Origin: Diphasiastrum complanatum
Taxonomy: Eukaryota > Streptophyta > Lycopodiopsida > Lycopodiales > Lycopodiaceae
Assembly (NCBI GenBank): GCA_029204225.1
Contig: CM055096.1
Location: forward strand, 32,118,305-32,182,304
DNA: 64,000 nucleotides
Reading direction: 5' to 3'
Shown: positions 11,266 through 21,933 of the stretch, piece after piece
How positions within the stretch are numbered: the first letter of the stretch is position 1
Layout of the letters: every line of letters starts with the position of its first letter
The notes under the pieces: generated by a model
The model's input: only the letters and a program-made list of their open reading frames with translations
Database searches by the model: none
Told to the model about the DNA's origin: nothing
Position numbers and translations under genes: made by a program

Positions 11266-12262
11266 ATGGTGCAATCCGACCTTTCCGGTCTGTGGGACGA
11301 GGTAGACATTGTCAGGCGGGTTGCCGACAAGGCCAACAAGACCGGTCAGAAGATCGTGCGCTGCCGATACTGTCTCGTCGAGTTTGCTGCATCCCTCACT
11401 CGCCTTAAAGGCCATCTGCTCGGTGCACGCGCCAAAAATGGTGCCACCTTGAATGCTGCCCCTTGTGGCAGCATGACCGTCCCCGACAGGCAGCGACTAC
11501 TGGACACCTACGGGCTGCGGCTCGTGGCAGGGGAGAACACCATTTCGGAGGGCGTTCTCCGATTTTGCACCGCTCCTTATGTGACTAACCCAGAGTTGCT
11601 GCCTGCTTGGCTGGCACGCACGAGGAGAAGGGAGTGCATCCTCCTCTGGTCCCTTTGCCCCTCAGACAGCTCTGCCTCATGCACCCCCATCTGCACAGAT
11701 TCCGGTGGATCCCGTCCCATCGCGTTCGACAGTTGCCACTGCGGTTCCACCACCACCCACTGTTGCTCGCACTCCACCAGTCTACGACTTTCTCATGGAC
11801 TCTCCGCCACCCGAGCAGGCCCAGGATGGTACTGGGCGGGCCTTCGAGGATGTGGAAGAGATCCCTTCTTCCTTCCCTTCCCATCCGGATGACCTCCTCA
11901 GCCAGCAGTTTTCGTACCCCATGCCAGATGTTGCCCCTCCACCAGTGCACCCCACCTATGCTGCTGCACCCATCCCTGCCAGTGCATCCCACTCTCCCCA
12001 TTCCACGTCTACAGCCGATGCATCCACCAGCGCCCAGCCTGTCGCGTCATCGTCCATTCCCGTCACGGTTGGTGCACCGTGCTGGAGGTCCACCACCCGT
12101 CGTCCACCAGGGAGAGCCCTCGTGCAGCAGACCATTCGCGGCGCGCATCAGCCGCACATGGACAGAGAGGCCACACAGGCCGTGGCCAGTCTGGTTTACG
12201 AGCTGAACCTGCCCTTTGCCATCACCGACTCTGAGCCCTTCAGAAGGGCCTTCCGCATGTAA
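11266..12262 (+). pseudogene. BED zinc-finger hAT transposase N-terminal part, copy 1
   Basis: The ATG at 11266 opens a frame encoding a BED finger: WDEV near the start, then C-R-Y-C, a phenylalanine, RLK and H-L. BED domains bind transposon ends. This frame runs to 11892, but after about 11580 the sensible frame shifts by one. The second frame gives a Pro/Ala/Ser-rich linker and then YELNLPFAITDSEPFRRAF, which matches the segment before the catalytic domain in hAT transposases. It ends at a TAA overlapping GTAATA, which could instead be a splice donor. No DUF659, catalytic or dimerisation region follows inside the element. Either a short intron or a frameshift joins the two parts; all copies share it. 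At most this is an end-binding protein, not a full transposase. Confidence 0.7.
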
Positions 12263-12487
12263 TACATCTGCATTTAAAAAAATTACAAACATTGCATCTT
12301 ACATGACCAGGCTCGCGTTGCACAAAAAACAACTATGTATATATTCAACCGTTGTATCAGGATAACATCACATATACTGTCATTTTTTTAAGCAGCCATC
12401 TAGTTATTTGCTGCACCATAAACTGCCGAAAACTACATAGCAACAGTCCGCCACATACGGGTGGACCTCATCTATTCTAAACATCCC

Positions 12488-12853
12488 TCACTGATCCTCC
12501 ACCGACTCCTCGCCCTCGTCTGGTGCATTGTTTTGTCGCTCTTGCTCTGCCTCCCGGTTAGCCCGAGCTGCCTCCTGGTTAGCCCGACGTCTAGCCGCCC
12601 TTTCCCTGACCATGATGAGCTGTCGTCGTGTGAAATTCATTCCGATCTGCTCATCCAGATCCAGCTCGACAGCGGGGACAGGATCCACAGCGGGGGCGGG
12701 TGGCTCCGGTTCCGGATTTCTCTGTCGAGTCTGTCGCAGCATCTCTCGGATATCTGCCTCTTGCTTCCGATGCCTCTCGTTGTGCCTTCGGATATCTTCC
12801 TCAAGCTTTCTCCTGGCTTCGCCCTCGGGCTTCGGTGGTATTCGCTCAGCCAT
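12488..12853 (-). CDS. Small charged protein of the hAT-like element, copy 1 (unknown function)
   Basis: A 121-residue frame from the ATG at 12853, convergent with the BED gene. The product is very rich in Glu/Arg/Gln. Residues about 10-45 and 75-115 look helical and possibly coiled-coil, separated by a Pro-rich hinge (about 46-62, PEPEPPAPAVDP). There is no cysteine and no known domain. I chose ATG 12853 because upstream in-frame sequence continues only through non-ATG codons and the earliest upstream ATG reads to a stop. A TATA-like box lies upstream on this strand at 13027-13033. It could be an accessory protein of the element or a captured host fragment; the base composition (biased codons, no stops) favours real coding, at moderate confidence. 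Confidence 0.5.
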   Translation of the reverse strand: MAERIPPKPEGEARRKLEEDIRRHNERHRKQEADIREMLRQTRQRNPEPEPPAPAVDPVPAVELDLDEQIGMNFTRRQLIMVRERAARRRANQEAARANREAEQERQNNAPDEGEESVEDQ

Positions 12854-13024
12854 CTCGATCAACCTTCTCCTCACAGCACCCTGATCCTTGAACACCCTCT
12901 CACAGCACCCTGGCTCTCAAACAGCCTCTCACAGCCTGTCACCGGCTCTCGCTTGCTCTCTCACTGTCTATCACTAGCCCTCTCACAGCCTCTGAAAATG
13001 CCGACCACAATGGCATTGTGAGTG

Positions 13025-13035
13025 CCTATTTATCC
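13025..13035 (-). promoter_or_regulatory. TATA-like box for the minus-strand gene of the hAT-like element
   Basis: On the minus strand the sequence reads GGATAAATAGG, about 170 bp before the ATG at 12853 and inside the element. The equivalent sites in the other copies are near 16146-16156 and 19275-19285. Spacing fits a short leader; no transcript evidence is available. Confidence 0.35.
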
Positions 13036-13503
13036 CCACAGCCTGATCGGCCATGTGGATCCCCATCATCCCTCCATGTGCCTCCGTACCTGCCCCCATG
13101 TGATGCTCCCCCCTGTGTTGGTCTCCCATTGGGCCCATGGTCTGCTCACCCACAATGCCCATGTGCCTCTGTACTTGCCCCCATGTGATGCTACCCCCCT
13201 GTGTTGGTCTCCCATTGGCCCCTCGGTCTGCTCACTCGCAGTGCCCATGTGCCATTGCAACAGTCCCCTGCATCATGTACTGTACCCTCTTTTTTTACAC
13301 CCAGAACCCCCTCTTTTTACTTTTTTTTGTCCTTTTTTGGTAATTAATATGCAAAAAAAAATTACTAAAAATATATTAAAAAATAAAAAAAAAATATTAA
13401 AAATGGTACCGCCCTGGTACCGCGGATCCCAGGGCGGTACCGTACCGGCGGTACCACTGATATGGTACCGGCGGTACCATACCAGCGGTACCAGAGGGTA
13501 CTA

Positions 13504-13550
<47 letters not shown>

Positions 13551-13551
<1 letters not shown>

Positions 13552-13880
13552 TAGTAAAGTGTGCCCGTCGTTGACGGGGTGAGCTATAAAGTCTTCAATC
13601 CAAGGATCCTATTCTAAGCATGCCAAACACAAGAAACACAAGGGAACCTGATGGTGGACAAACCAACCCAACCAAACCTAGATCAAACGGATCTAGCCCC
13701 CAAGCTATAGATCAATCACAAAGAGGAGTATGGCATCACACCAGCAACATCTTGCCACCGGTCACACTAGGGACCAGTAGACCAACAACCCGTAAGTGGA
13801 TTATAGTAGATATCTGGTAAATTTAGAAAGTACTCTTGCGGTAGAAAAGTGGCTGATAACAAGTCCGGTTGATTTGTGTC
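13551..13880 (-). mobile_element. Helitron-type 3' end segment, unit 2
   Basis: Apparently identical copy of the 10428-10757 segment, with the same minus-strand hairpin, 9-nt spacer and CTAG end abutting the (TA)n tract on the left. It ends at the same GTGTC junction to the shortened foldback piece. Confidence 0.55.
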
Positions 13881-13972
13881 CTCCCCTCACCCATGCATAC
13901 ACTTTTTTGAACTAAAAGGATGGGGAGGAGGATGCATGGGCCCCCTCACCCATGCATACAAAAGTGTTTGTA

Positions 13973-14017
<45 letters not shown>

Positions 14018-14386
14018 TAGGTCCCGCGGTACTGGGTACCGCGGATCCCGGTACCGCGGGACCATACTGGTACCGTGGTACCATGATGGTACCGCGGTAC
14101 CACAATATAATAATATATTTATTATTTAATATTTTTTTTAATTTTTTTTTACCTAAACCTACCCGCCCCCCTCGCATTTCCTCTGAAATTTTTTTGAGCC
14201 CTCTTTGCCCTGCCATCGTTGCTGGTTTTTCTTGCCTGCCTTTGATTCCTTGCGTCGCCCATCGCCCACGCAACGCCCTGCCTTGCATCTGATTTCCTTT
14301 GCCCTGCATTCGCCCATTTTCAGCGTCTCTCCAACAGTGAACCCTGCTGTTTTTTTTCCAGCAATCCATCCCTCATTTCATCTGCA

Positions 14387-15383
14387 ATGGTGCAATCCGA
14401 CCTTTCCGGTCTGTGGGACGAGGTAGACATTGTCAGGCGGGTTGCCGACAAGGCCAACAAGACCGGTCAGAAGATCGTGCGCTGCCGATACTGTCTCGTC
14501 GAGTTTGCTGCATCCCTCACTCGCCTTAAAGGCCATCTGCTCGGTGCACGCGCCAAAAATGGTGCCACCTTGAATGCTGCCCCTTGTGGCAGCATGACCG
14601 TCCCCGACAGGCAGCGACTACTGGACACCTACGGGCTGCGGCTCGTGGCAGGGGAGAACACCATTTCGGAGGGCGTTCTCCGATTTTGCACCGCTCCTTA
14701 TGTGACTAACCCAGAGTTGCTGCCTGCTTGGCTGGCACGCACGAGGAGAAGGGAGTGCATCCTCCTCTGGTCCCTTTGCCCCTCAGACAGCTCTGCCTCA
14801 TGCACCCCCATCTGCACAGATTCCGGTGGATCCCGTCCCATCGCGTTCGACAGTTGCCACTGCGGTTCCACCACCACCCACTGTTGCTCGCACTCCACCA
14901 GTCTACGACTTTCTCATGGACTCTCCGCCACCCGAGCAGGCCCAGGATGGTACTGGGCGGGCCTTCGAGGATGTGGAAGAGATCCCTTCTTCCTTCCCTT
15001 CCCATCCGGATGACCTCCTCAGCCAGCAGTTTTCGTACCCCATGCCAGATGTTGCCCCTCCACCAGTGCACCCCACCTATGCTGCTGCACCCATCCCTGC
15101 CAGTGCATCCCACTCTCCCCATTCCACGTCTACAGCCGATGCATCCACCAGCGCCCAGCCTGTCGCGTCATCGTCCATTCCCGTCACGGTTGGTGCACCG
15201 TGCTGGAGGTCCACCACCCGTCGTCCACCAGGGAGAGCCCTCGTGCAGCAGACCATTCGCGGCGCGCATCAGCCGCACATGGACAGAGAGGCCACACAGG
15301 CCGTGGCCAGTCTGGTTTACGAGCTGAACCTGCCCTTTGCCATCACCGACTCTGAGCCCTTCAGAAGGGCCTTCCGCATGTAA
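14387..15383 (+). pseudogene. BED zinc-finger hAT transposase N-terminal part, copy 2
   Basis: Same product and same two-frame structure as the copy at 11266-12262: BED finger in the first frame to 15013, proline-rich linker and hAT-specific tail in the second frame to 15383. Predicted protein sequences are identical. Confidence 0.7.
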
Positions 15384-15608
15384 TACATCTGCATTTAAAA
15401 AAATTACAAACATTGCATCTTACATGACCAGGCTCGCGTTGCACAAAAAACAACTATGTATATATTCAACCGTTGTATCAGGATAACATCACATATACTG
15501 TCATTTTTTTAAGCAGCCATCTAGTTATTTGCTGCACCATAAACTGCCGAAAACTACATAGCAACAGTCCGCCACATACGGGTGGACCTCATCTATTCTA
15601 AACATCCC

Positions 15609-15974
15609 TCACTGATCCTCCACCGACTCCTCGCCCTCGTCTGGTGCATTGTTTTGTCGCTCTTGCTCTGCCTCCCGGTTAGCCCGAGCTGCCTCCTGGT
15701 TAGCCCGACGTCTAGCCGCCCTTTCCCTGACCATGATGAGCTGTCGTCGTGTGAAATTCATTCCGATCTGCTCATCCAGATCCAGCTCGACAGCGGGGAC
15801 AGGATCCACAGCGGGGGCGGGTGGCTCCGGTTCCGGATTTCTCTGTCGAGTCTGTCGCAGCATCTCTCGGATATCTGCCTCTTGCTTCCGATGCCTCTCG
15901 TTGTGCCTTCGGATATCTTCCTCAAGCTTTCTCCTGGCTTCGCCCTCGGGCTTCGGTGGTATTCGCTCAGCCAT
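15609..15974 (-). CDS. Small charged protein of the hAT-like element, copy 2
   Basis: Identical predicted 121-residue Glu/Arg-rich product to the copy at 12488-12853, starting at the ATG at 15974. The TATA-like box is at the corresponding position (16148-16154). Function not recognised. Confidence 0.5.
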   Translation of the reverse strand: MAERIPPKPEGEARRKLEEDIRRHNERHRKQEADIREMLRQTRQRNPEPEPPAPAVDPVPAVELDLDEQIGMNFTRRQLIMVRERAARRRANQEAARANREAEQERQNNAPDEGEESVEDQ

Positions 15975-16624
15975 CTCGATCAACCTTCTCCTCACAGCAC
16001 CCTGATCCTTGAACACCCTCTCACAGCACCCTGGCTCTCAAACAGCCTCTCACAGCCTGTCACCGGCTCTCGCTTGCTCTCTCACTGTCTATCACTAGCC
16101 CTCTCACAGCCTCTGAAAATGCCGACCACAATGGCATTGTGAGTGCCTATTTATCCCCACAGCCTGATCGGCCATGTGGATCCCCATCATCCCTCCATGT
16201 GCCTCCGTACCTGCCCCCATGTGATGCTCCCCCCTGTGTTGGTCTCCCATTGGGCCCATGGTCTGCTCACCCACAATGCCCATGTGCCTCTGTACTTGCC
16301 CCCATGTGATGCTACCCCCCTGTGTTGGTCTCCCATTGGCCCCTCGGTCTGCTCACTCGCAGTGCCCATGTGCCATTGCAACAGTCCCCTGCATCATGTA
16401 CTGTACCCTCTTTTTTTACACCCAGAACCCCCTCTTTTTACTTTTTTTTGTCCTTTTTTGGTAATTAATATGCAAAAAAAAATTACTAAAAATATATTAA
16501 AAAATAAAAAAAAAATATTAAAAATGGTACCGCCCTGGTACCGCGGATCCCAGGGCGGTACCGTACCGGCGGTACCACTGATATGGTACCGGCGGTACCA
16601 TACCAGCGGTACCAGAGGGTACTA

Positions 16625-16673
<49 letters not shown>

Positions 16674-16674
<1 letters not shown>

Positions 16675-17003
16675 TAGTAAAGTGTGCCCGTCGTTGACGG
16701 GGTGAGCTATAAAGTCTTCAATCCAAGGATCCTATTCTAAGCATGCCAAACACAAGAAACACAAGGGAACCTGATGGTGGACAAACCAACCCAACCAAAC
16801 CTAGATCAAACGGATCTAGCCCCCAAGCTATAGATCAATCACAAAGAGGAGTATGGCATCACACCAGCAACATCTTGCCACCGGTCACACTAGGGACCAG
16901 TAGACCAACAACCCGTAAGTGGATTATAGTAGATATCTGGTAAATTTAGAAAGTACTCTTGCGGTAGAAAAGTGGCTGATAACAAGTCCGGTTGATTTGT
17001 GTC
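16674..17003 (-). mobile_element. Helitron-type 3' end segment, unit 3
   Basis: Third copy of the segment with the same hairpin, spacer, CTAG end and GTGTC junction. No difference from units 1 and 2 was seen on reading. Confidence 0.55.
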
Positions 17004-17095
17004 CTCCCCTCACCCATGCATACACTTTTTTGAACTAAAAGGATGGGGAGGAGGATGCATGGGCCCCCTCACCCATGCATACAAAAGTGTTTGTA

Positions 17096-17146
<51 letters not shown>

Positions 17147-17515
17147 TAGGTCCCGCGGTACTGGGTACCGCGGATCCCGGTACCGCGGGACCATACTGGT
17201 ACCGTGGTACCATGATGGTACCGCGGTACCACAATATAATAATATATTTATTATTTAATATTTTTTTTAATTTTTTTTTACCTAAACCTACCCGCCCCCC
17301 TCGCATTTCCTCTGAAATTTTTTTGAGCCCTCTTTGCCCTGCCATCGTTGCTGGTTTTTCTTGCCTGCCTTTGATTCCTTGCGTCGCCCATCGCCCACGC
17401 AACGCCCTGCCTTGCATCTGATTTCCTTTGCCCTGCATTCGCCCATTTTCAGCGTCTCTCCAACAGTGAACCCTGCTGTTTTTTTTCCAGCAATCCATCC
17501 CTCATTTCATCTGCA

Positions 17516-18512
17516 ATGGTGCAATCCGACCTTTCCGGTCTGTGGGACGAGGTAGACATTGTCAGGCGGGTTGCCGACAAGGCCAACAAGACCGGTCAGA
17601 AGATCGTGCGCTGCCGATACTGTCTCGTCGAGTTTGCTGCATCCCTCACTCGCCTTAAAGGCCATCTGCTCGGTGCACGCGCCAAAAATGGTGCCACCTT
17701 GAATGCTGCCCCTTGTGGCAGCATGACCGTCCCCGACAGGCAGCGACTACTGGACACCTACGGGCTGCGGCTCGTGGCAGGGGAGAACACCATTTCGGAG
17801 GGCGTTCTCCGATTTTGCACCGCTCCTTATGTGACTAACCCAGAGTTGCTGCCTGCTTGGCTGGCACGCACGAGGAGAAGGGAGTGCATCCTCCTCTGGT
17901 CCCTTTGCCCCTCAGACAGCTCTGCCTCATGCACCCCCATCTGCACAGATTCCGGTGGATCCCGTCCCATCGCGTTCGACAGTTGCCACTGCGGTTCCAC
18001 CACCACCCACTGTTGCTCGCACTCCACCAGTCTACGACTTTCTCATGGACTCTCCGCCACCCGAGCAGGCCCAGGATGGTACTGGGCGGGCCTTCGAGGA
18101 TGTGGAAGAGATCCCTTCTTCCTTCCCTTCCCATCCGGATGACCTCCTCAGCCAGCAGTTTTCGTACCCCATGCCAGATGTTGCCCCTCCACCAGTGCAC
18201 CCCACCTATGCTGCTGCACCCATCCCTGCCAGTGCATCCCACTCTCCCCATTCCACGTCTACAGCCGATGCATCCACCAGCGCCCAGCCTGTCGCGTCAT
18301 CGTCCATTCCCGTCACGGTTGGTGCACCGTGCTGGAGGTCCACCACCCGTCGTCCACCAGGGAGAGCCCTCGTGCAGCAGACCATTCGCGGCGCGCATCA
18401 GCCGCACATGGACAGAGAGGCCACACAGGCCGTGGCCAGTCTGGTTTACGAGCTGAACCTGCCCTTTGCCATCACCGACTCTGAGCCCTTCAGAAGGGCC
18501 TTCCGCATGTAA
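17516..18512 (+). pseudogene. BED zinc-finger hAT transposase N-terminal part, copy 3
   Basis: Third identical copy: BED finger frame from 17516 to 18142, hAT-specific tail in the shifted frame to 18512. The shared frame change shows it predates the tandem amplification. Confidence 0.7.
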
Positions 18513-18737
18513 TACATCTGCATTTAAAAAAATTACAAACATTGCATCTTACATGACCAGGCTCGCGTTGCACAAAAAACAACTATGTATATATTCAACC
18601 GTTGTATCAGGATAACATCACATATACTGTCATTTTTTTAAGCAGCCATCTAGTTATTTGCTGCACCATAAACTGCCGAAAACTACATAGCAACAGTCCG
18701 CCACATACGGGTGGACCTCATCTATTCTAAACATCCC

Positions 18738-19103
18738 TCACTGATCCTCCACCGACTCCTCGCCCTCGTCTGGTGCATTGTTTTGTCGCTCTTGCTCTGC
18801 CTCCCGGTTAGCCCGAGCTGCCTCCTGGTTAGCCCGACGTCTAGCCGCCCTTTCCCTGACCATGATGAGCTGTCGTCGTGTGAAATTCATTCCGATCTGC
18901 TCATCCAGATCCAGCTCGACAGCGGGGACAGGATCCACAGCGGGGGCGGGTGGCTCCGGTTCCGGATTTCTCTGTCGAGTCTGTCGCAGCATCTCTCGGA
19001 TATCTGCCTCTTGCTTCCGATGCCTCTCGTTGTGCCTTCGGATATCTTCCTCAAGCTTTCTCCTGGCTTCGCCCTCGGGCTTCGGTGGTATTCGCTCAGC
19101 CAT
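18738..19103 (-). CDS. Small charged protein of the hAT-like element, copy 3
   Basis: Third identical copy, ATG at 19103, TATA-like box at 19277-19283. Function not recognised. Confidence 0.5.
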   Translation of the reverse strand: MAERIPPKPEGEARRKLEEDIRRHNERHRKQEADIREMLRQTRQRNPEPEPPAPAVDPVPAVELDLDEQIGMNFTRRQLIMVRERAARRRANQEAARANREAEQERQNNAPDEGEESVEDQ

Positions 19104-19753
19104 CTCGATCAACCTTCTCCTCACAGCACCCTGATCCTTGAACACCCTCTCACAGCACCCTGGCTCTCAAACAGCCTCTCACAGCCTGTCACCGGCTCTC
19201 GCTTGCTCTCTCACTGTCTATCACTAGCCCTCTCACAGCCTCTGAAAATGCCGACCACAATGGCATTGTGAGTGCCTATTTATCCCCACAGCCTGATCGG
19301 CCATGTGGATCCCCATCATCCCTCCATGTGCCTCCGTACCTGCCCCCATGTGATGCTCCCCCCTGTGTTGGTCTCCCATTGGGCCCATGGTCTGCTCACC
19401 CACAATGCCCATGTGCCTCTGTACTTGCCCCCATGTGATGCTACCCCCCTGTGTTGGTCTCCCATTGGCCCCTCGGTCTGCTCACTCGCAGTGCCCATGT
19501 GCCATTGCAACAGTCCCCTGCATCATGTACTGTACCCTCTTTTTTTACACCCAGAACCCCCTCTTTTTACTTTTTTTTGTCCTTTTTTGGTAATTAATAT
19601 GCAAAAAAAAATTACTAAAAATATATTAAAAAATAAAAAAAAAATATTAAAAATGGTACCGCCCTGGTACCGCGGATCCCAGGGCGGTACCGTACCGGCG
19701 GTACCACTGATATGGTACCGGCGGTACCATACCAGCGGTACCAGAGGGTACTA

Positions 19754-19802
<49 letters not shown>

Positions 19803-19803
<1 letters not shown>

Positions 19804-20132
19804 TAGTAAAGTGTGCCCGTCGTTGACGGGGTGAGCTATAAAGTCTTCAATCCAAGGATCCTATTCTAAGCATGCCAAACACAAGAAACACAAGGGAACC
19901 TGATGGTGGACAAACCAACCCAACCAAACCTAGATCAAACGGATCTAGCCCCCAAGCTATAGATCAATCACAAAGAGGAGTATGGCATCACACCAGCAAC
20001 ATCTTGCCACCGGTCACACTAGGGACCAGTAGACCAACAACCCGTAAGTGGATTATAGTAGATATTTGGTAAATTTAGAAAGTACTCTTGCGGTAGAAAA
20101 GTGGCTGATAACAAGTCCGATTGATTTGTGTC
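19803..20132 (-). mobile_element. Helitron-type 3' end segment, terminal partial unit
   Basis: Fourth copy, carrying two substitutions relative to the others. After GTGTC it continues into unique sequence (AGAACTTGG...) and the decayed gypsy element rather than into a foldback piece. It therefore probably preserves the original right-hand context of the amplified segment. Confidence 0.55.
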
Positions 20133-21933
20133 AGAACTTGGAATTCTATTGCAAGATGGGAGGTTTGTTAAAACCTGTTCCTTGCTGGATATACTCAACT
20201 TGATCTTAGTTTGGACTGAGATCCGTGGGTTGATGCAAGGGAAGAAATTCATGCTAACAATATATTCTTTTAAGATAATCTAAATCAACAATAGAAATCT
20301 TACTTATGGATATTATTGTTGAAATGTATTGCTTATAAGTCACAACATTTATGAGTCGTTTTGGATTCATTTACTGATGAGTGTGCATAGAATACACAAA
20401 AACTTTTGGGACTTATCTTTTCCCGTTCGGAAAGGATGGAATGCTATCCCGGAAGACTCAGGAGAGTTGGATAGTTGTGGGTTGCCAAAAGTTAGAACTT
20501 CCAGTAAATCTTAAGTTATTATAGGTTAGAACTTAAGAGGAAAATCTAGACGTATTCTAGATTGGGACCCTAACTTTGGAATGACAATTTGTGCCATGTC
20601 TAAAGTAAGGGCGTTTTTTAGATTACAATCCTTATATTGGCACCGTATGTGAGTTGTAAAAGTCTCGAACTTTCCAGATGGAAAGGACTTTGTGAACAAC
20701 TCATGTGTCTTTTAAGAATTGTATTGCACTCTTATGATATGGTATGGTCTCAGGAATCTGGAGAGTTGAGATTGGTGAATCATAACTCAGATTCTAAGAT
20801 ATACCTAAATAGGAGGAGATTGTGTTCACGGTAGGTCACCGCGGATGAATAAACAAGATATAGTGGAATTTTGGTAATGACTGGCCATCTTACCTAATCA
20901 ACTATGTTTATTTGGGTAAAGACCAAGTAATTAGAGCATCTGGTTAGGCTTTACGAATTACCAAAGTGACATTATGAACATTCGTGATTCGAAGTTTACT
21001 GGTCGCTTTTGGTGGCCGTATTTGCTAAACTAGAGATGACTCTGAACTTAAAGTTCTTCTAATCATTGGTAGTTGCCTTCTTTTATTGAGTATAGGACAA
21101 GAATCCGATGAATTATGATTGACGAATCCTAATTCAGATTCTAGTTATACTTGATAATTTAAAAGGATTACTCGCGTGATCAGAAGATTAGTTAAGATAT
21201 GTATTCATATTTTAGCAATCTCCTCGAAGAGGATGTTATCCTTGATGGAGATTGAGTTATAGTAAGCATTCGGCTACCGGAAATAGCCCGTTTATGCTTA
21301 TGTACGAATTTGAGCCTGGGTCACCTATTACAGTTGAGACTCGGTCGATCAAGTTTCAGAAAGTAGCAGATTTCCTCCTTGATATGTAGGAAATACTACG
21401 GTTTGCACGTGAGAATGTCTAGTGTACCCAGGATGGGGACCGACATTATGCAAGTCTGAAAAGATCACCGAGAGACTTCCAAGTGGGGGATTGGGTATTT
21501 TTTAGAATCTCGAAGGATTCGAGTGTAATGTGTAACAACAAGCATTATTAATTGTCCCCTAAAATTTAGAGGACCAATTAGATCTTGAAAAAGATCGGAT
21601 CCTTAGCTTACCATTCGAAACTCGCGGATGGATCTCAAGTGCATCCCGTATCTCACGTAAGCCATCTTTGAAAGAGTCTACGTGAAGGAGAGCATCTTGG
21701 ATCTGGAGATCGACTGGACTTGTTGGATGAATCATCGGGTGTGTCTCCGCTTGAACCCGAAAAGATCTTGGATACAAGAACTAAACGATTGTGAAATCGT
21801 ATAGTTACCAAGCATCTGGTTCGATGGACGGGATGTACGGACGATGACGATTCTTGGGAACAGGAAGGAAGCTTAAGGAGGAACTTTCCCAACTTTAAGT
21901 TCTGAGGACAGAACTTGAATAAGGGGGGAAGAA
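20133..21933 (+). pseudogene. Decayed Ty3/gypsy chromovirus pol (integrase end and chromodomain)
   Basis: The first ~1 kb has no readable domain. From about 21280 a broken + strand frame reads as a gypsy integrase C-terminal part: SPFMLMYEFEPGSP-like motif, then DFQVGDWVFFRI near 21478, then GSLAYHSKLADGSQVHPVSH. A chromodomain (PEKILDTRTKRL ... KHLVRWTG ... DDSWEQE) lies at about 21752-21860. Several stops interrupt it, many at positions explained by C-to-T or G-to-A changes. A purine tract (AAGGGGGGAAGAA, 21921-21933) directly precedes an LTR start TGTCATG. Chromodomain gypsy elements integrate into heterochromatin. The copy is dead. Confidence 0.75.

Larger units (their letters stand above)
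10895..13505. mobile_element. hAT-like DNA transposon, copy 1 (non-autonomous)
   Basis: A 2,611-bp element inside (TA)n. The termini are inverted: CATAGGTCCC at the left and, on the minus strand, CATAGTACCC at the right. Both ends are packed with GGTACC/GCGG subterminal repeats (10900-10981 and 13405-13500). It encodes a BED-finger N-terminal transposase part rightwards and a small acidic protein leftwards, and has A/T-rich spacers. Short TIRs, subterminal motif clusters and a BED finger are hallmarks of hAT elements. The 8-bp target duplication cannot be read because the target is TATATATA. The catalytic and dimerisation domains are missing, so it should be non-autonomous. Confidence 0.78.
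14016..16626. mobile_element. hAT-like DNA transposon, copy 2
   Basis: Same length (2,611 bp), termini and gene content as the copy at 10895-13505, flanked by (TA)n on both sides. It arose by duplication of the whole unit rather than by separate transposition, since the flanking Helitron and foldback pieces are copied too. Confidence 0.78.
17145..19755. mobile_element. hAT-like DNA transposon, copy 3
   Basis: Third 2,611-bp copy with identical ends and genes, in slightly longer (TA)n tracts than the other copies. It sits in the last full unit of the array. Confidence 0.78.
10428..20132. repeat. Tandem array of a ~3.12-kb composite transposon unit
   Basis: Starting from the CTAG at 10428, 13551, 16674 and 19803, the same unit recurs at spacings of 3,123, 3,123 and 3,129 bp. 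Each full unit has a 330-bp Helitron-end segment, a ~100-bp shortened foldback piece, a (TA)n run, the 2,611-bp hAT-like element and another (TA)n run. Length differences between units lie in the TA runs; predicted proteins are identical in all three. The fourth unit stops after 330 bp at GTGTC and runs into unique gypsy remnant; there I see T for C in GATATCTGG and A for G in GTCCGGTTG. Near-identity implies very recent amplification or an assembly artefact. Confidence 0.93.

Noticed and set aside
13022-13582. Plus-strand 186-codon frame at the right end of the hAT-like element
   Set aside because: It runs through subterminal GGTACC repeats into the TA tract and overlaps the promoter of the minus-strand gene; no domain.
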